A stretch of DNA of 64,000 nucleotides from Pelobates cultripes (taxonomy: Eukaryota; Chordata; Amphibia; Anura; Pelobatidae): the NCBI GenBank assembly GCA_933207985.1, contig OW240918.1, forward strand, positions 23,224,538-23,288,537, read 5' to 3'. This document shows positions 31,560 to 42,060 of this stretch, piece after piece (within the stretch, counting starts at the first letter, position 1; each line of letters starts with the position of its first letter). A program made the translations under genes and the position numbers. Below the pieces are notes generated by a model. It saw only the letters and a list, made by a program, of their open reading frames with translations, made no database searches and was not told where the DNA came from.

Positions 31560-32937
31560 GTTTACAATACTGCATATTATTACAGCAATACCTTTAGAAA
31601 ATCTGTAACAAGTGTTTATATTCTCTAAACAGCAAACTGTGGTTTGTTTTAAACCAAATTGAAAAATGCAGGCTTAATACTGTAGCTGAACTATACAAAA
31701 ATCTCTAACTTAGCTGTATTGGAGACTTAGAGTTAAACTAAGGTATGTTGGCCTAAATATTTTAAAGTCATAAATTAATGTTTTAATGAATCAGCAGTAA
31801 TTGTATTTTACTGCAGAATATTCAGAATGATAAACTGCTCTAAAATGAAGTTTTCTTTCATCATTTTCACAACGTATCACTTATTTCAAAGTATAGATAA
31901 GACACAGATTGGTAACTTCACAAATTAAATCATATTTTAAAATGGTTTCAATTTTGTAATGAATCCAAAAGGTTAATTATAATCAACCTTTTTGTTAATT
32001 CTTCAGGGGGATGTTTTGTAGATTATTTAAAAACTTTATATACAGTTTTATTGCATTTTGTTTTGGGTTTTTTTTGCAAACAAGAAAAAATAGATTATAG
32101 GATAGCAATTTTTAAAATGCAAAATAATACAGAAATATTGGGTATTCTCATTTAAAATATACTGTATAAAATATAAGCACAAGGGAGACATATAAAAACA
32201 ATTTATGAATCTATCAAAATGATGTTGTGATTTCATTTTTTTATACCACTGATCCTATTATGCTAGAAAAATGGGTATTGCACAATAAAATATACTACAC
32301 CATAAAATAAGTACATAATCTAACAGCATATTAAATCTCAGTGTGAACCTTTTTCAGATCGTTATTAAAGTTTACAATTAAATGAAGAATACAGATTCCT
32401 TTAGAAATTATCACATCTTGAAAGTTCAAATAAATGGTGAATCTAAAGTATGTTACTTTGTGTGTTTGCAACAGCTCCACTTATATTAAAGTTGTTAAAA
32501 CTGAATTTAAAGTTCTTTACTTTTTCTGTTACTGCAATCATAATCTTAAAGCTGTTAAAACAGAATTTATTTACAAAATTGAGAATAATGAAAATAATTT
32601 GTAATAATAACACATTGCATGACAAATTCTAATTAATCTCAACAAACTCAACAAAAAGGACTGGATGAGATTATTATTTTGTATACAAAGTTCTAAAATA
32701 CTGCTTTTATATACCAGGCAACTCATCGCATCTTACAAAACAACCTCACAGATGGACAGTTACAAGCTAAACCCCTGGACAAATGTTGCATGGACCCAAT
32801 GGATAAAAAGTACATCTTGCATTGATTCTTGTTAAAATACATATAATACTCAGTACAAGTGGTCATTCTAAAAAAGGACAAAACATAATAGGTGATAATA
32901 TATACATGATTAACACATTTCTCACCAAAGCTGGGTT
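31560..32937. other. Very AT-rich stretch, nothing recognised
   Basis: About 1.4 kb. Within 32480-32580 the block ATTAAAGTTGTTAAAACTGA recurs in slightly changed form (CTTAAAGCTGTTAAAACAGA) 56-57 bp later, a small imperfect duplication. No gene seen. Confidence 0.45.
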
Positions 32938-33456
32938 TTAAAGGGTCACTACAGGCACCCAGACTACTTTAGCTCATTGAAGTGGTCTGGGTACAGTGTC
33001 CCTATTGCACTTAGTGCATTTCAATTTTGGAGAAACTGTTATGTTTACATTGCTAAGACAGCCTCTAGTGGCTATCTATCAGACAGCCATTAAAGATGCT
33101 TCCAGAATGTTAATGGACTTTTGGTCCACTATTTGACACTGGACATCCTCACGCTCTGCATGAGGACACCATGAGCATCAGCTATTTCCCCGTAGGAAAA
33201 CATTGATTCAATGCTTTCCTATGGGGAGGGCCTAATGCCCACCCTGCACTTGCCTCGCATGTTCTTTTACAATCCCTCTTCGAGCGATGTTGGAGAAGGT
33301 GGAGCTGTGACAGGAACATTGGCGCTGGGATCAGGTAAGTAAATAGGTTTTTAACCCTTTAGTAACCACTGTGGGGTGCCAGGGGGAGGGGAGGCAGAGG
33401 GAGGTATAGTGTCAGAAATACAGCTCTGCATTCCTCGCACTTTAGTATCCCTTTAA
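32938..33456. mobile_element. T2/Kolobok-type MITE, family C, copy 1
   Basis: Starts TTAAAGGGTCACTACAGG at TTAA and ends AGTATCCCTTTAA. The core (TTGAAGTGGTCTGGGTACAG, TGTTTACATTGCTAAGACAG, CTCTAGTGGCT, ATTGATTCAATGCTTTCCTA) matches 60883-61359 in order. Ends are like families A and B but the interior is different. Confidence 0.78.
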
Positions 33457-33884
33457 TAATAAGCAGTGAGTTAGCTCGAAGTATATGCCATAGACCAGTG
33501 ATGGCGAACCTATGGCACGCGTGCCACAGGTGGCACGCCGGGCCCTCTCTGTGGGCACGCGGCCATAGGTTTGCCATCACTGCAGAGTAGGCGCCTGCCT
33601 GCCCGAAACGGCAGGCGCCTACTCTGCTTCCGTGTCGGCAGGACCGGAAGCAGGGAGGAAGGATCGAGGAAACAGCTCTCTTGTCCTCCCGCGAGCTGTG
33701 TGGAGCGTTGCCGCGCGTTACCATGGCAACGCTCCACACAGCATCGCGCGGGAGGACGGGAGAGCTGCAGGACTTGTCATCCTGTCCTGCATACCACCAC
33801 CAGACCACCAGGGATGGCTGTGTCCCCCCCCTCCCCTTCACCAAAGGTTAGAAGAAGGGAGGGGGGGGTACTGATTTAATAACC

Positions 33885-34980
33885 TATCCCCCCTACCCCC
33901 ACCCACAAAACCCTTACCCCCAGCACCCCCACTACCCCCAGCACCCCTACTCCCCCTACCCCCAGCACCCCTACCCACAGAACCCTTACCCCTACTCTCT
34001 AGCACCCCCTACTCCCCCTACCCCCAGCACCCCTACCCTGAGACCACCCCCAGCACCCCACTACCCCCAGCACCCCTCTCCCCCTACCCACAGCACTCCC
34101 TGCCCACAGGAACCCACTTACCCCAGCACCCCCATTACCCCAGCACCCTACTCCCCTACTTACAGCACTCCTACCCCTGCCCTGAAACCCTTACCCCAGC
34201 ACCCCCACTACCCCCAGCACCCCTGCTCCCCCCCTACTCCCCCAGCACCCTACCCACTGGAACCACTTACCCCCAGCACCCCACTGCCCCAGCTTCTCCC
34301 CTACCCACAGCACCCCTACCCCGCCCACAGGACCCTTACCCCAGTGCCCCCACTGCCACAGCACCTCTACCCTCTTACCCACATCACCCTACCCCCAGCA
34401 CCTCTCCCACTACCCTGGAGACCCTTACCCCCAGCACCCCCACTACCCACAGCACCCCCCTCTTACCCATCACCCCTACCTCCAGCCCCCTCTCCTCCTG
34501 CCCCCAGCACCCCTCTCCCCCTACCCACCCAGCACCCCTACCCTCACCCACAGACCCCCTACCCCCAGCACCCACTACCCACAGCACCCTACCCTCACCC
34601 ACATCACCCCTACCCCGGCACCCCTACTCCCACTACCCACAGGAACCCCTTGCCCAGCGCACCCCCCACTACCCACAGCGCCCCCCTACCCCTACCCACA
34701 TCACCCCTACCTCCCCTACCCCCAGCACCCTACGGTCCTTACCCACAGCACCCCCACCCCCCTACACACAGCACCCCTACCCCCACACACAGCACAGCAC
34801 CCTTTTCCCCCACACACACAGCACCCTTCCCCAAACTACACACAGCACCCTTTCCCCCAAACACACACAGCACCCCAACCCCCCACACACAGCACCCCAA
34901 CCCCCACACACAGCACCCCCCCCCCACACAGCACCCCACCCCCCACACACAGCACCCCACCCCCCCCACACAACATTACA
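33885..34980 (+). repeat. C-rich tandem repeat of CCCCAGCACCCCTAC type
   Basis: About 1.1 kb of short degenerate units such as CCCCTACCCCCAGCACC and CCCACAGCACC, grading into CACACAGCACCC from 34750 on. Unit length drifts between roughly 10 and 18 bases. There is almost no G beyond the AGC of each unit. Confidence 0.9.
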
Positions 34981-35007
34981 CACAGACACATACACTGCAC
35001 CCCTCAA

Positions 35008-35225
35008 TGCAGTATATGTGTGTGTTCAGCAGTCTTTATGTATTCAGCAGTGTGTGTGTGTATTCAGCAGACTGCGTGCGTGTATTCAGCAGACTGCGTA
35101 CTCAGGAGTGTGCGTGTATTTAACGGACTGTGTGTGTATTTAGCAGTCTGTCTGTGTCTCGGTGTGTGTATGTATTAAGCAGTTGGTGTGTGAATGTGTT
35201 CAGCAGTCTGTGTGTATGTATTGCA
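35008..35225 (+). repeat. TG-rich repeat with ATTCAGCAG units
   Basis: Loosely tandem GTGTGTATTCAGCAGTCT-like units, the same kind as at 19050-19460, ending GTATTGCATTTGTTGGAGAT as in the 18.2-kb element. Confidence 0.85.
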
Positions 35226-35502
35226 TTTGTTGGAGATACTAATATAAGCTTAATTTATATCATTATTTAAAATTTGTATAATTTAACTCTCTGTTGTGTT
35301 CTTCTTTTAAAACAAAAGTTGTTAACTGTACGAGTAGTTTTTTCTAAACGTAAACCTCAGTATTCAGGTTTAATTGCCATGTTGGCACTTTGAGGGAAAA
35401 AAAGTTGGCATGTATTGCGGTTTGGGCACTCGGGCTCAAAAAGGTTCGCCATCACTGCCATAGACTGTGGACAGCCATGCTTCATGCCTGAAAAAAATAA
35501 AT

Positions 35503-35966
35503 TTAAAGAAACACTATAGTCACCAAAATACATTTTTTGCAGTTTTTCTGTATAGATCACATTTCTGATGTTTCACTACTCAATTCTCTTCCATTTAATA
35601 GTTAAATAACTTTGGTTAATACAGCCCTAGCCACACCATTCTGCATAAACACACATTCTGCATAAACACATTTATTTGTCATTTTCAATCAGATTTTAAC
35701 TAATTTTAGAAGTTTGTATCTTCTGTTCTGTAAATTGAACTTTAATATCACACATATAAGGCTCCTGCAAGGACTAGCAAGCTATTAACAGTGCTGGAGA
35801 TAATAAATTCTAAATAAAACAGACTGTGCAATAAAGGAAGTGTAAACATTAGATCTCACTTTGCAGGAGTCTGTGTGAGTCACATGCAGGGAGGTATGAC
35901 TAGAGCTGCACAAGCAAAGTGATTTATTTCCTAAATGATGGAGAATTGAGCAGTGAGACTGCAGTG
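35503..35966. mobile_element. T2/Kolobok-type MITE, family A, right end lost
   Basis: Starts TTAAAGAAACACTATAGTCA and follows the family A core through GCAGTGAGACTGCAG. It stops there, where the 145-bp direct repeat begins; the expected right terminus is absent. Confidence 0.75.
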
Positions 35967-36111
35967 CTTCAGATATGTTCTCACTGTAATGGCACAAGAT
36001 GACTTAAAACCAGCTTAAGATCTGAGCGGGGACCCACCGAAGGGCAGGCTAATTGAGCTGTTGTCTGTTCTCACCTCTATTGCTCCTTGTTTTTCTCTAC
36101 TTAAGTTTAAA
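35967..36111 (+). repeat. Direct repeat, first copy
   Basis: About 145 bp starting CTTCAGATATGTTCTC and including GCGGGGACCCACCGAAGGGC and CTAATTGAGCTGTTG. It recurs 323 bp downstream with about ten differences. The 180 bp between the copies (AAACGATCGTCCGTAGTTGC, GTGGGACCAGTCTGATATG) look like part of the same repeat unit. Confidence 0.75.
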
Positions 36112-36289
36112 GGGCAATCCAGACGTGGACCCCTTGCTCACGGTGCCTAGAGTGATATTGGCTATACCTCACTGATGATACTTTACAAGATTGAAACGAT
36201 CGTCCGTAGTTGCTGTGTCTCTCGTGCAGAGGGAACTTGCTGCCATTTCGGATCTGGACTGCCCGTATGGGTGGGACCAGTCTGATATG

Positions 36290-36423
36290 CTTCAGATATG
36301 TTCTCTCTCTAATGGCAAAAGATAGCTAAAACCAGCTTGAGATCTAAGCGGGGACCCACCGAAAGGCAGGCTAATTGAGCTGTTGCCAGTTCTCACCTCT
36401 TTTGCTACTTGTTTTTCTATCCC
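36290..36423 (+). repeat. Direct repeat, second copy
   Basis: Same sequence as 35967-36111 with scattered substitutions. The pair plus spacer could be about 1.4 units of a 323-bp tandem repeat, or terminal direct repeats of a small element. Confidence 0.75.
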
Positions 36424-38249
36424 TGAATAATAGTTTGATTAGGGTATTTTCTAATAAGAATCAGGCAATGAGCACTAAACTAAACCACATTTATAATAGA
36501 GGTTTCTTGGACAGGTGCCTACTATGTCTTTTAGGAAATCCACCCTTTTCTATATAACACCATGGACAATTTAATAAAATATTTGTCATAAAGATCAGTG
36601 TTTATAAGTGATCACTTATAAGCTTATACGTGATCTCTACTTTATCATTATTATTTTTTATGTACATTGTATGTATTGTACAGATGTTGTTCCTGTTTAA
36701 TTTCTACAGCAATAGTGATTTTAATTGTGTTGGTAAAAACATAGCTTGGAGAATCTACTTAAATGGCCTTGTGTCTGACCAGGCCCATCTGTGATTATTC
36801 AGCGGGACAGAATTCCCTATCCCATCACAGTAAGCCATCTTAGGGTTAATACTGGAATTCCAGTGTATTATAAAGTGTCTCCACTATTTTGGCTAAGTAA
36901 TAGGTATCGCTATGGCCTCAGACTGGCAAAGCATGATGGGTGTTTCAGGTCAACAACAGCTGGAGCTGTCTAGCCTTGATCTGGGAGTAGATCTTCTAAG
37001 ACAAATATCTTGAATGAGGATGATTGCAGTTCGAGTCCAAATGTATCTGAAGCGTTATGCATTAACTGTAAATGATTAGAATTTTACATCATGTACTGCT
37101 CATCGTAGCAAAAAGTAGTAAAATTCACAATTACATGAAATATTTTCCTAATGTTGCTAAAACTCCTGTTGATTTGGGAGAGTCCCCCGTGGCTGTCAAG
37201 ATTTAGAAATCCATCAGCTTCTCAGCATGTTGGCAAGTATTCTGCCAGATCTATAATCGGCAAAGTCTGGGCACCATTCCCTCACTCTGGAAATGATTAA
37301 TGGAGCCAATCCTAACTGATATAATTGGTATTAAATCATGAAAACCTCATCTGTACAACATAGGCAGATGTTTGCTTGTAATAAGAAGTGCAAATGCAGA
37401 TGAATGTGTTGACAAATTGAAGCTTTTTACCATAAAACACTTAAATGTTTTCTGCAAAACAATGAGCTCTTTTCGGGTATGCATTTTGCGTTTTATCTTC
37501 CTTTCTTGCTTTTGAGTCGATAGGCTGGAATTGGGCACTTCAAAAGGAATGCACAATATTTAGGAAAATGGTAATTGGTTTCTCTATTCTTCCTAATGAA
37601 ATTTTTGGCAATTGCCATTCCAGGTTTGAAATTCTGTATCTTATCAAATCCTAACCCAGCAGGGGTTTAATGATAGCACCTGCTACTCTCCAAGTTGTTT
37701 AGATAATTGTTCCCACAAGCCTGATTAGAACATTTGGATGATGGAAGTAGCTGTTGATGCTAGCATCTCTCCTGCATAATAAGATGGTTCATGGCAGCGA
37801 CATGTAACATTGCAGACACACTTGGCAACATTGAATCCAAATGTCTGATGTCTAAAATGCCCACAAACCAAACAGTCTCATCTTTCTTTTTAATTTTTCT
37901 ATGAACAGGTTCTCGGATGTCAAACTGCACACAGAGAGATGGCTTCAAATATACCATCCTTAATAGGAAATTGCCACAAAATGATACGTTATGATCTTTT
38001 AATTGTTGTGAACATTGTGTTTTTTAATTTCTCTAGCTGTGAGCCTCAGTTTGCCCAGTCTGGAAATATTTTTTTAAATCCCATGTGAATTATTGCAAAA
38101 CAAGGGATCCCACATTCTCTAAAACTTGTTTTACCCTCAATATTTATGCAAATGATGGAAACATTTATGTTTGTAAGCTTGTTTGTTTGTTTGCCCCTGT
38201 TCACTTCTTGTTTCTGTCAATATTGCTTTGTATGTCGGTATTTATTTTT
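36424..38249. other. AT-rich stretch, little recognised
   Basis: A fragment at 36905-36985 (GGCAAAGCATGATGGGTG, CAACAACAGCTGGAGCTGTC) resembles common hAT-like palindromic MITEs. Otherwise no gene or element. Frames of 60-69 codons are without domains. Confidence 0.4.
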
Positions 38250-38325
38250 ACATCCTAAATGTGTAATTGTTAAGCACTACAGAATATGTTGGCACTATAT
38301 AAATGCCAATATTAATAATAATGAA
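38250..38325 (+). repeat. LINE/SINE 3' tail copy
   Basis: TGTTAAGCACTACAGAATAT, GTTGGCACTATATAAATGCC and AATATTAATAATAATG, as in 4680-4832. Confidence 0.6.
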
Positions 38326-38376
38326 ACATTCAAATTCTGTACATTGTAGGTATCCATAAACGGCAATTTATACATT

Positions 38377-39882
38377 TTGATTTTAAAGGTTTGCCCACTG
38401 ACAAAGAAGGGATCAGTCTATAATTTTAATGGTAGGTGTATTTTAACAGTGGGAGACAGAATAACAAAAAAAAAAAAAAATCCAGAAAAACACATGATAA
38501 AAAAGTTATAAATTGATTTGCATGTCAATGAGTGAAATAAGTATTTGACCCCTTCGACTTAGTACTTGGTAGCAAATCCCTTGTTGGCAATCACAGAGGT
38601 CAGACATTTCTTGTAGTTGGCCAGCAGGTTTGCACACATCTCAGGAGGGATTTTGTCCCACTCCTTTTTACAGATCCTCTCCAAGTCTTTAATGTTTTGA
38701 GCCGGACGTTTTGCAACTCAAACCTTCAGCTCCTTCTACAGATTTTTTTATGGGATTGACCTGGAGACTGGCTAGGCCACTCCAGGACCTTAATGTGCTT
38801 CTTCTTGAGCCACTCCTTTGTTGTCTTGGCTGTGTGTTTTAGGTCATTGTCATGCTAGAATACCCATCCATGACCCATTTTCAATGCCCTGATTGAGGGA
38901 AAGAGGTTCTCACCCAAGATTTGGCCCAGTCCATTGTCCCTTTGATGCGGTGCAGTTGTCCTGTCCCTTTAGCAGAAAAACACCCCCAAAGCATAATGTT
39001 TCTACCTCCATAGTCAGCATTCCTCCTCCTCCAAACACGACGAGTTGAGTTGATGCTAAGGAGCTCTATTTAGTCATATCCGACCACAAAACTTTCACCC
39101 AGTTCTTCTCAGAATCATTCAGATGTTTGTTGGAAAACTTCAGATGGGCCTGTACATGTGCTTTCTTGAGCAGGGGGACCTTGTGGACTCTGCAAGATTT
39201 TAGCCCTTCACGGCGTAGTGTGTTACCAATTGTTTTCTTGGTGACTATGGTCCCAGCTGCCTTGAGATCATTAACAAGATCCTCCCGTGTAATTCTGGAC
39301 TGATTCCTCACCATTCTTATGATCATTGAAACTCCACAAGGTGAGATCTTACATGGAGCACCAGACCGAAAGAGAATGACAGTTATTTTGTGTTTCTTCC
39401 ATTTGCGACTAATCGCTCCAACTGTTGTCACCTTCTCACCAAGCTGCTTGGCGATGGTCTTGTAGCCCATTCCAGCCTAGGTCTATAATCTTGTCAGCTA
39501 TTTGGTCTTGGCCATGGTGGAGAGTTTGAAATCTGATTGATTGATTGATTGCTTCTGTGAAAAGGTGTCATTTAAATAGGTAACGAGCTGAGATTAGGAG
39601 CACTCCCTTTAAGATAGTGCTCCTAATCTCAGCTCATTATCTGTATAAAATACACCTGGGAGCCAGAAATCTTGTTGATTGATAGGGAATCAAATACTTA
39701 TTTCACTCATTGACATGCAAATCAATTTATAACTTTTTTTACATGTGTTTTTCTGGATTTTTTTTTATTCTGTCTCTCACTGTTAAAATACACCATTATT
39801 AAAATTATAGACTGATCATTTCTTTGTCAGTGGACAAAGGTTCAAAATCAGCAGGGGATCAAATACTTTTTTCCTCTCACTG
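38377..39882 (-). mobile_element. Tc1-like DNA transposon, inactive, left end truncated
   Basis: The right end is complete: GACTGATCATTTCTTTGTCA through GGGGATCAAATACTTTTTTC to CTCTCACTG at a TA. The left end has the inner TIR (GTTTGCCCACTGACAAAGAA) but its outermost 30 or so bases are missing. Between them lies a minus-strand transposase relic. A hairpin near the right end (TGAGATTAGGAGCACTCCC against AGTGCTCCTAATCTCA, 39589-39633) is also a feature of this transposon type. Confidence 0.88.
38559..39515 (-). pseudogene. Tc1-like transposase relic
   Basis: Tc1 transposases bind the TIRs through paired helix-turn-helix domains and cut with a DDE catalytic core. On the minus strand a start MAKTK at 39515 is followed at once by a TAG. 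The longest open part (39470-39066) covers the DNA-binding half: [61 protein letters not shown]. It ends just after LWSDMTK, where the family has WSDE. A deletion removes the stretch around the first part of the catalytic core, the HDND motif survives near 38845, and WPSQSP near 38770 is followed by GQ instead of DLN. The final codons (GFATKY, stop at 38559) match the usual C-terminus. Several breaks make it non-functional. Confidence 0.85.
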
Positions 39883-42060
39883 TATGATTGAACCCAACTC
39901 CTTTTAAGGTAAATGTCAAAAAAGGCTTCCTTTTCTGAATCTTGAGGAAGTATGTTTGTGTATGCAAAATGCGTTGATTGCAGCGTATTGGGTCCTTCAT
40001 AATTCTGTGTGAGTCTATGTGCCAATTTACTGTTTTGGAACAAAATAATTGAATATTTTTGAAATGAAAACAATTTTTCAACGGATTAGCAACAGAATGC
40101 ACGCCTGATTTGCGACATTGTATTAGTTTTCTTATGTATCAGTGAACACCTTATTAAATCCTGTAGGAGGAAAAAGATTTGTTAGATGTTGTCCGACAGT
40201 AGGTGCGGCAATCATTGGACACACATTTACTTTCAAATAAGGCATTTATGGTTTTTCTTCCACATGAGTATTTTTTATTTATTTTTTGGGCATTTCTTAA
40301 ACAGCTCTCAGTCACAAATTGTCCTCAAAACTATATATGAAACTGTTCTCTTGTCCATATTTAAATGCTATCTTTGCCAGTTTCAAATAAAGTGTTTGTT
40401 TTTAAATGAAAAAAACATCTTGGTACTGAAAGAGTTAAATGCTTGTATACCGTAGTAAATTTTTCATGATAGTTTCCCCTTAATTTCATTTACTGTAGTG
40501 GATTTAATATCCTCTAATGGATAGTACAGTTTAGCAAACTGAGCTGTCATAATCTGATAGATTGCACCTTTCACTTACGTGTTCATCTATAAGCCATGCA
40601 TAAGAAAATAAATGACTTGAGTATTTTTAAATGAATGTCCCGTTCATCCCTCATGTCATGAAAGAAGCAAACTATTCCATTCCCAGGACTAAGGATTATG
40701 TTTTTTTTTACTAACATGAATATTTGCGAATCATCAACAAACTCTGTTAAATGCAGTATACAATATTATGATATAAAAGTGTTCTAATGATACATAAACA
40801 ATTCTAGCCAGAATATTCATTCTCTGGACTTTGTACATTTCTATCTTATGATCAGGCCCAGATTTAAGCATGCGATTATGGCCTTATCAATGCCATGATG
40901 CTCTGATGGTCAGTCTTTGGGGATGAAAGACAGGTCATGATATTGTATTACAAGATAAAGGGTCTTTGCAGCGGACACTCTAAGTAATAAGTGATGTCAT
41001 TCCTCTCCCTGGACAAAAACCAACTCAGCATCATTTATCCACTTTGTCATGAAAATCTTTTATGTCTTAAAATTAAAAATTCTGAATTCAACAAACCTGG
41101 TGCACAAGTCAAAAAGGCAGAAAACAACTCACATATAGCAGTTTTAGCACAATAGGACAGAGAACACACCCAGGGTTAATCACTAAAGTAAGAATTCAAC
41201 GTGAATTTCAAATCTAAACGTCAAAATAGCCAAAATGGCAAAATTATCTAAGTCAACTATGCTTTCAGTTGGGCATCTCTGACCTTAAATTTAAAAATAA
41301 CTCTGTCTTAATTATCCTGATTTATGGATTATCCTAACTGGTACAAGCAATCCTGGAATATATTTTCAATTATCACAGTCATATATTTACTCCCTGCAGC
41401 CATACATTTGCTATGTATTTATTTCAAATACTGCTGATACCCTGGTGTCATTTTTGCAGCTTCAGTGCTCAGACTTGTTTTCTGGATATTTGCAGTTTTT
41501 TATTCAATCAGATAAAACATTACTATATTACACATTCTTTGAAACCTGCAAAGCCTATGCTTACATTATTGCATTACACTAAGGAAAAACTTCAGTGACA
41601 CAAGTAACATTGTAATTGAGGTTGAACCAACACACCAATTTGTCACCCTATTGCACATTCTTGTTTCCATTATCGACCTGGAATAATATGATCATTCATT
41701 GATGAGCCTTTAATTTTGTTTCTAGGGGGAGAAAATATCCATCTCGACTCCAAGATAGATAACATGTAGATTTCTCATGACATGAACAATCTACGGCCAT
41801 AAGATTTTATAACTTCCAATTTCAGCTTTGCATTAAACAGGCATCCACCGTGTATCTGTTTTCTTTGATAGCTCAAATGTTAGCGATATATAAAACCCTA
41901 TATTTAATATTCATTCTGTAAAGAATTCTCTGCTCTCTTCTTTGTAAAATTCTTTTCTTTTAAGTCTTACTGAACCTTCAGAAATCGGTTTAGTCATGCT
42001 AATGTATTCTTATGCGGTTTGTTTGCATTAACCTTGAATATGTTTGAATACAAATGTTTA
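39883..42060. other. AT-rich stretch, nothing recognised
   Basis: About 2.2 kb with no gene or element boundary recognised. Confidence 0.45.

Larger units (their letters stand above)
33496..35457. mobile_element. 1.96-kb non-autonomous hAT element filled by simple repeats
   Basis: Starts CAGTGATGGCGAACCTATGG and ends GGTTCGCCATCACTG, flanked by a perfect 8-bp duplication CCATAGAC (33488-33495 and 35458-35465). The left end is itself a palindrome, with GGTTTGCCATCACTGCAGAG at 33569-33588. It has no transposase. Order of contents: GC-rich hairpin (GCAGGCGCC arms at 33589-33622), a section shared with the element at 18.2 kb, about 1.1 kb of C-rich repeat, a TG-rich repeat, then an AT-rich right end. 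Long Pro-rich or Gly/Val-rich frames here (for example 34344-35123 plus) are readings of the C-rich repeat. Confidence 0.85.

Noticed and set aside
34344..35123. 259-codon Pro-rich open frame
   Set aside because: It is a translation of the C-rich tandem repeat inside the hAT element. Other frames on both strands are also open across the same array.
37025..37045. B-box-like AGTTCGAGTCC
   Set aside because: No A box at the right distance and no cloverleaf could be drawn around it, so it is not called a tRNA gene or SINE promoter.
38461..38476. A-run possibly marking a retroposon tail
   Set aside because: It lies inside the Tc1 terminal region, where an A-rich run is normal.
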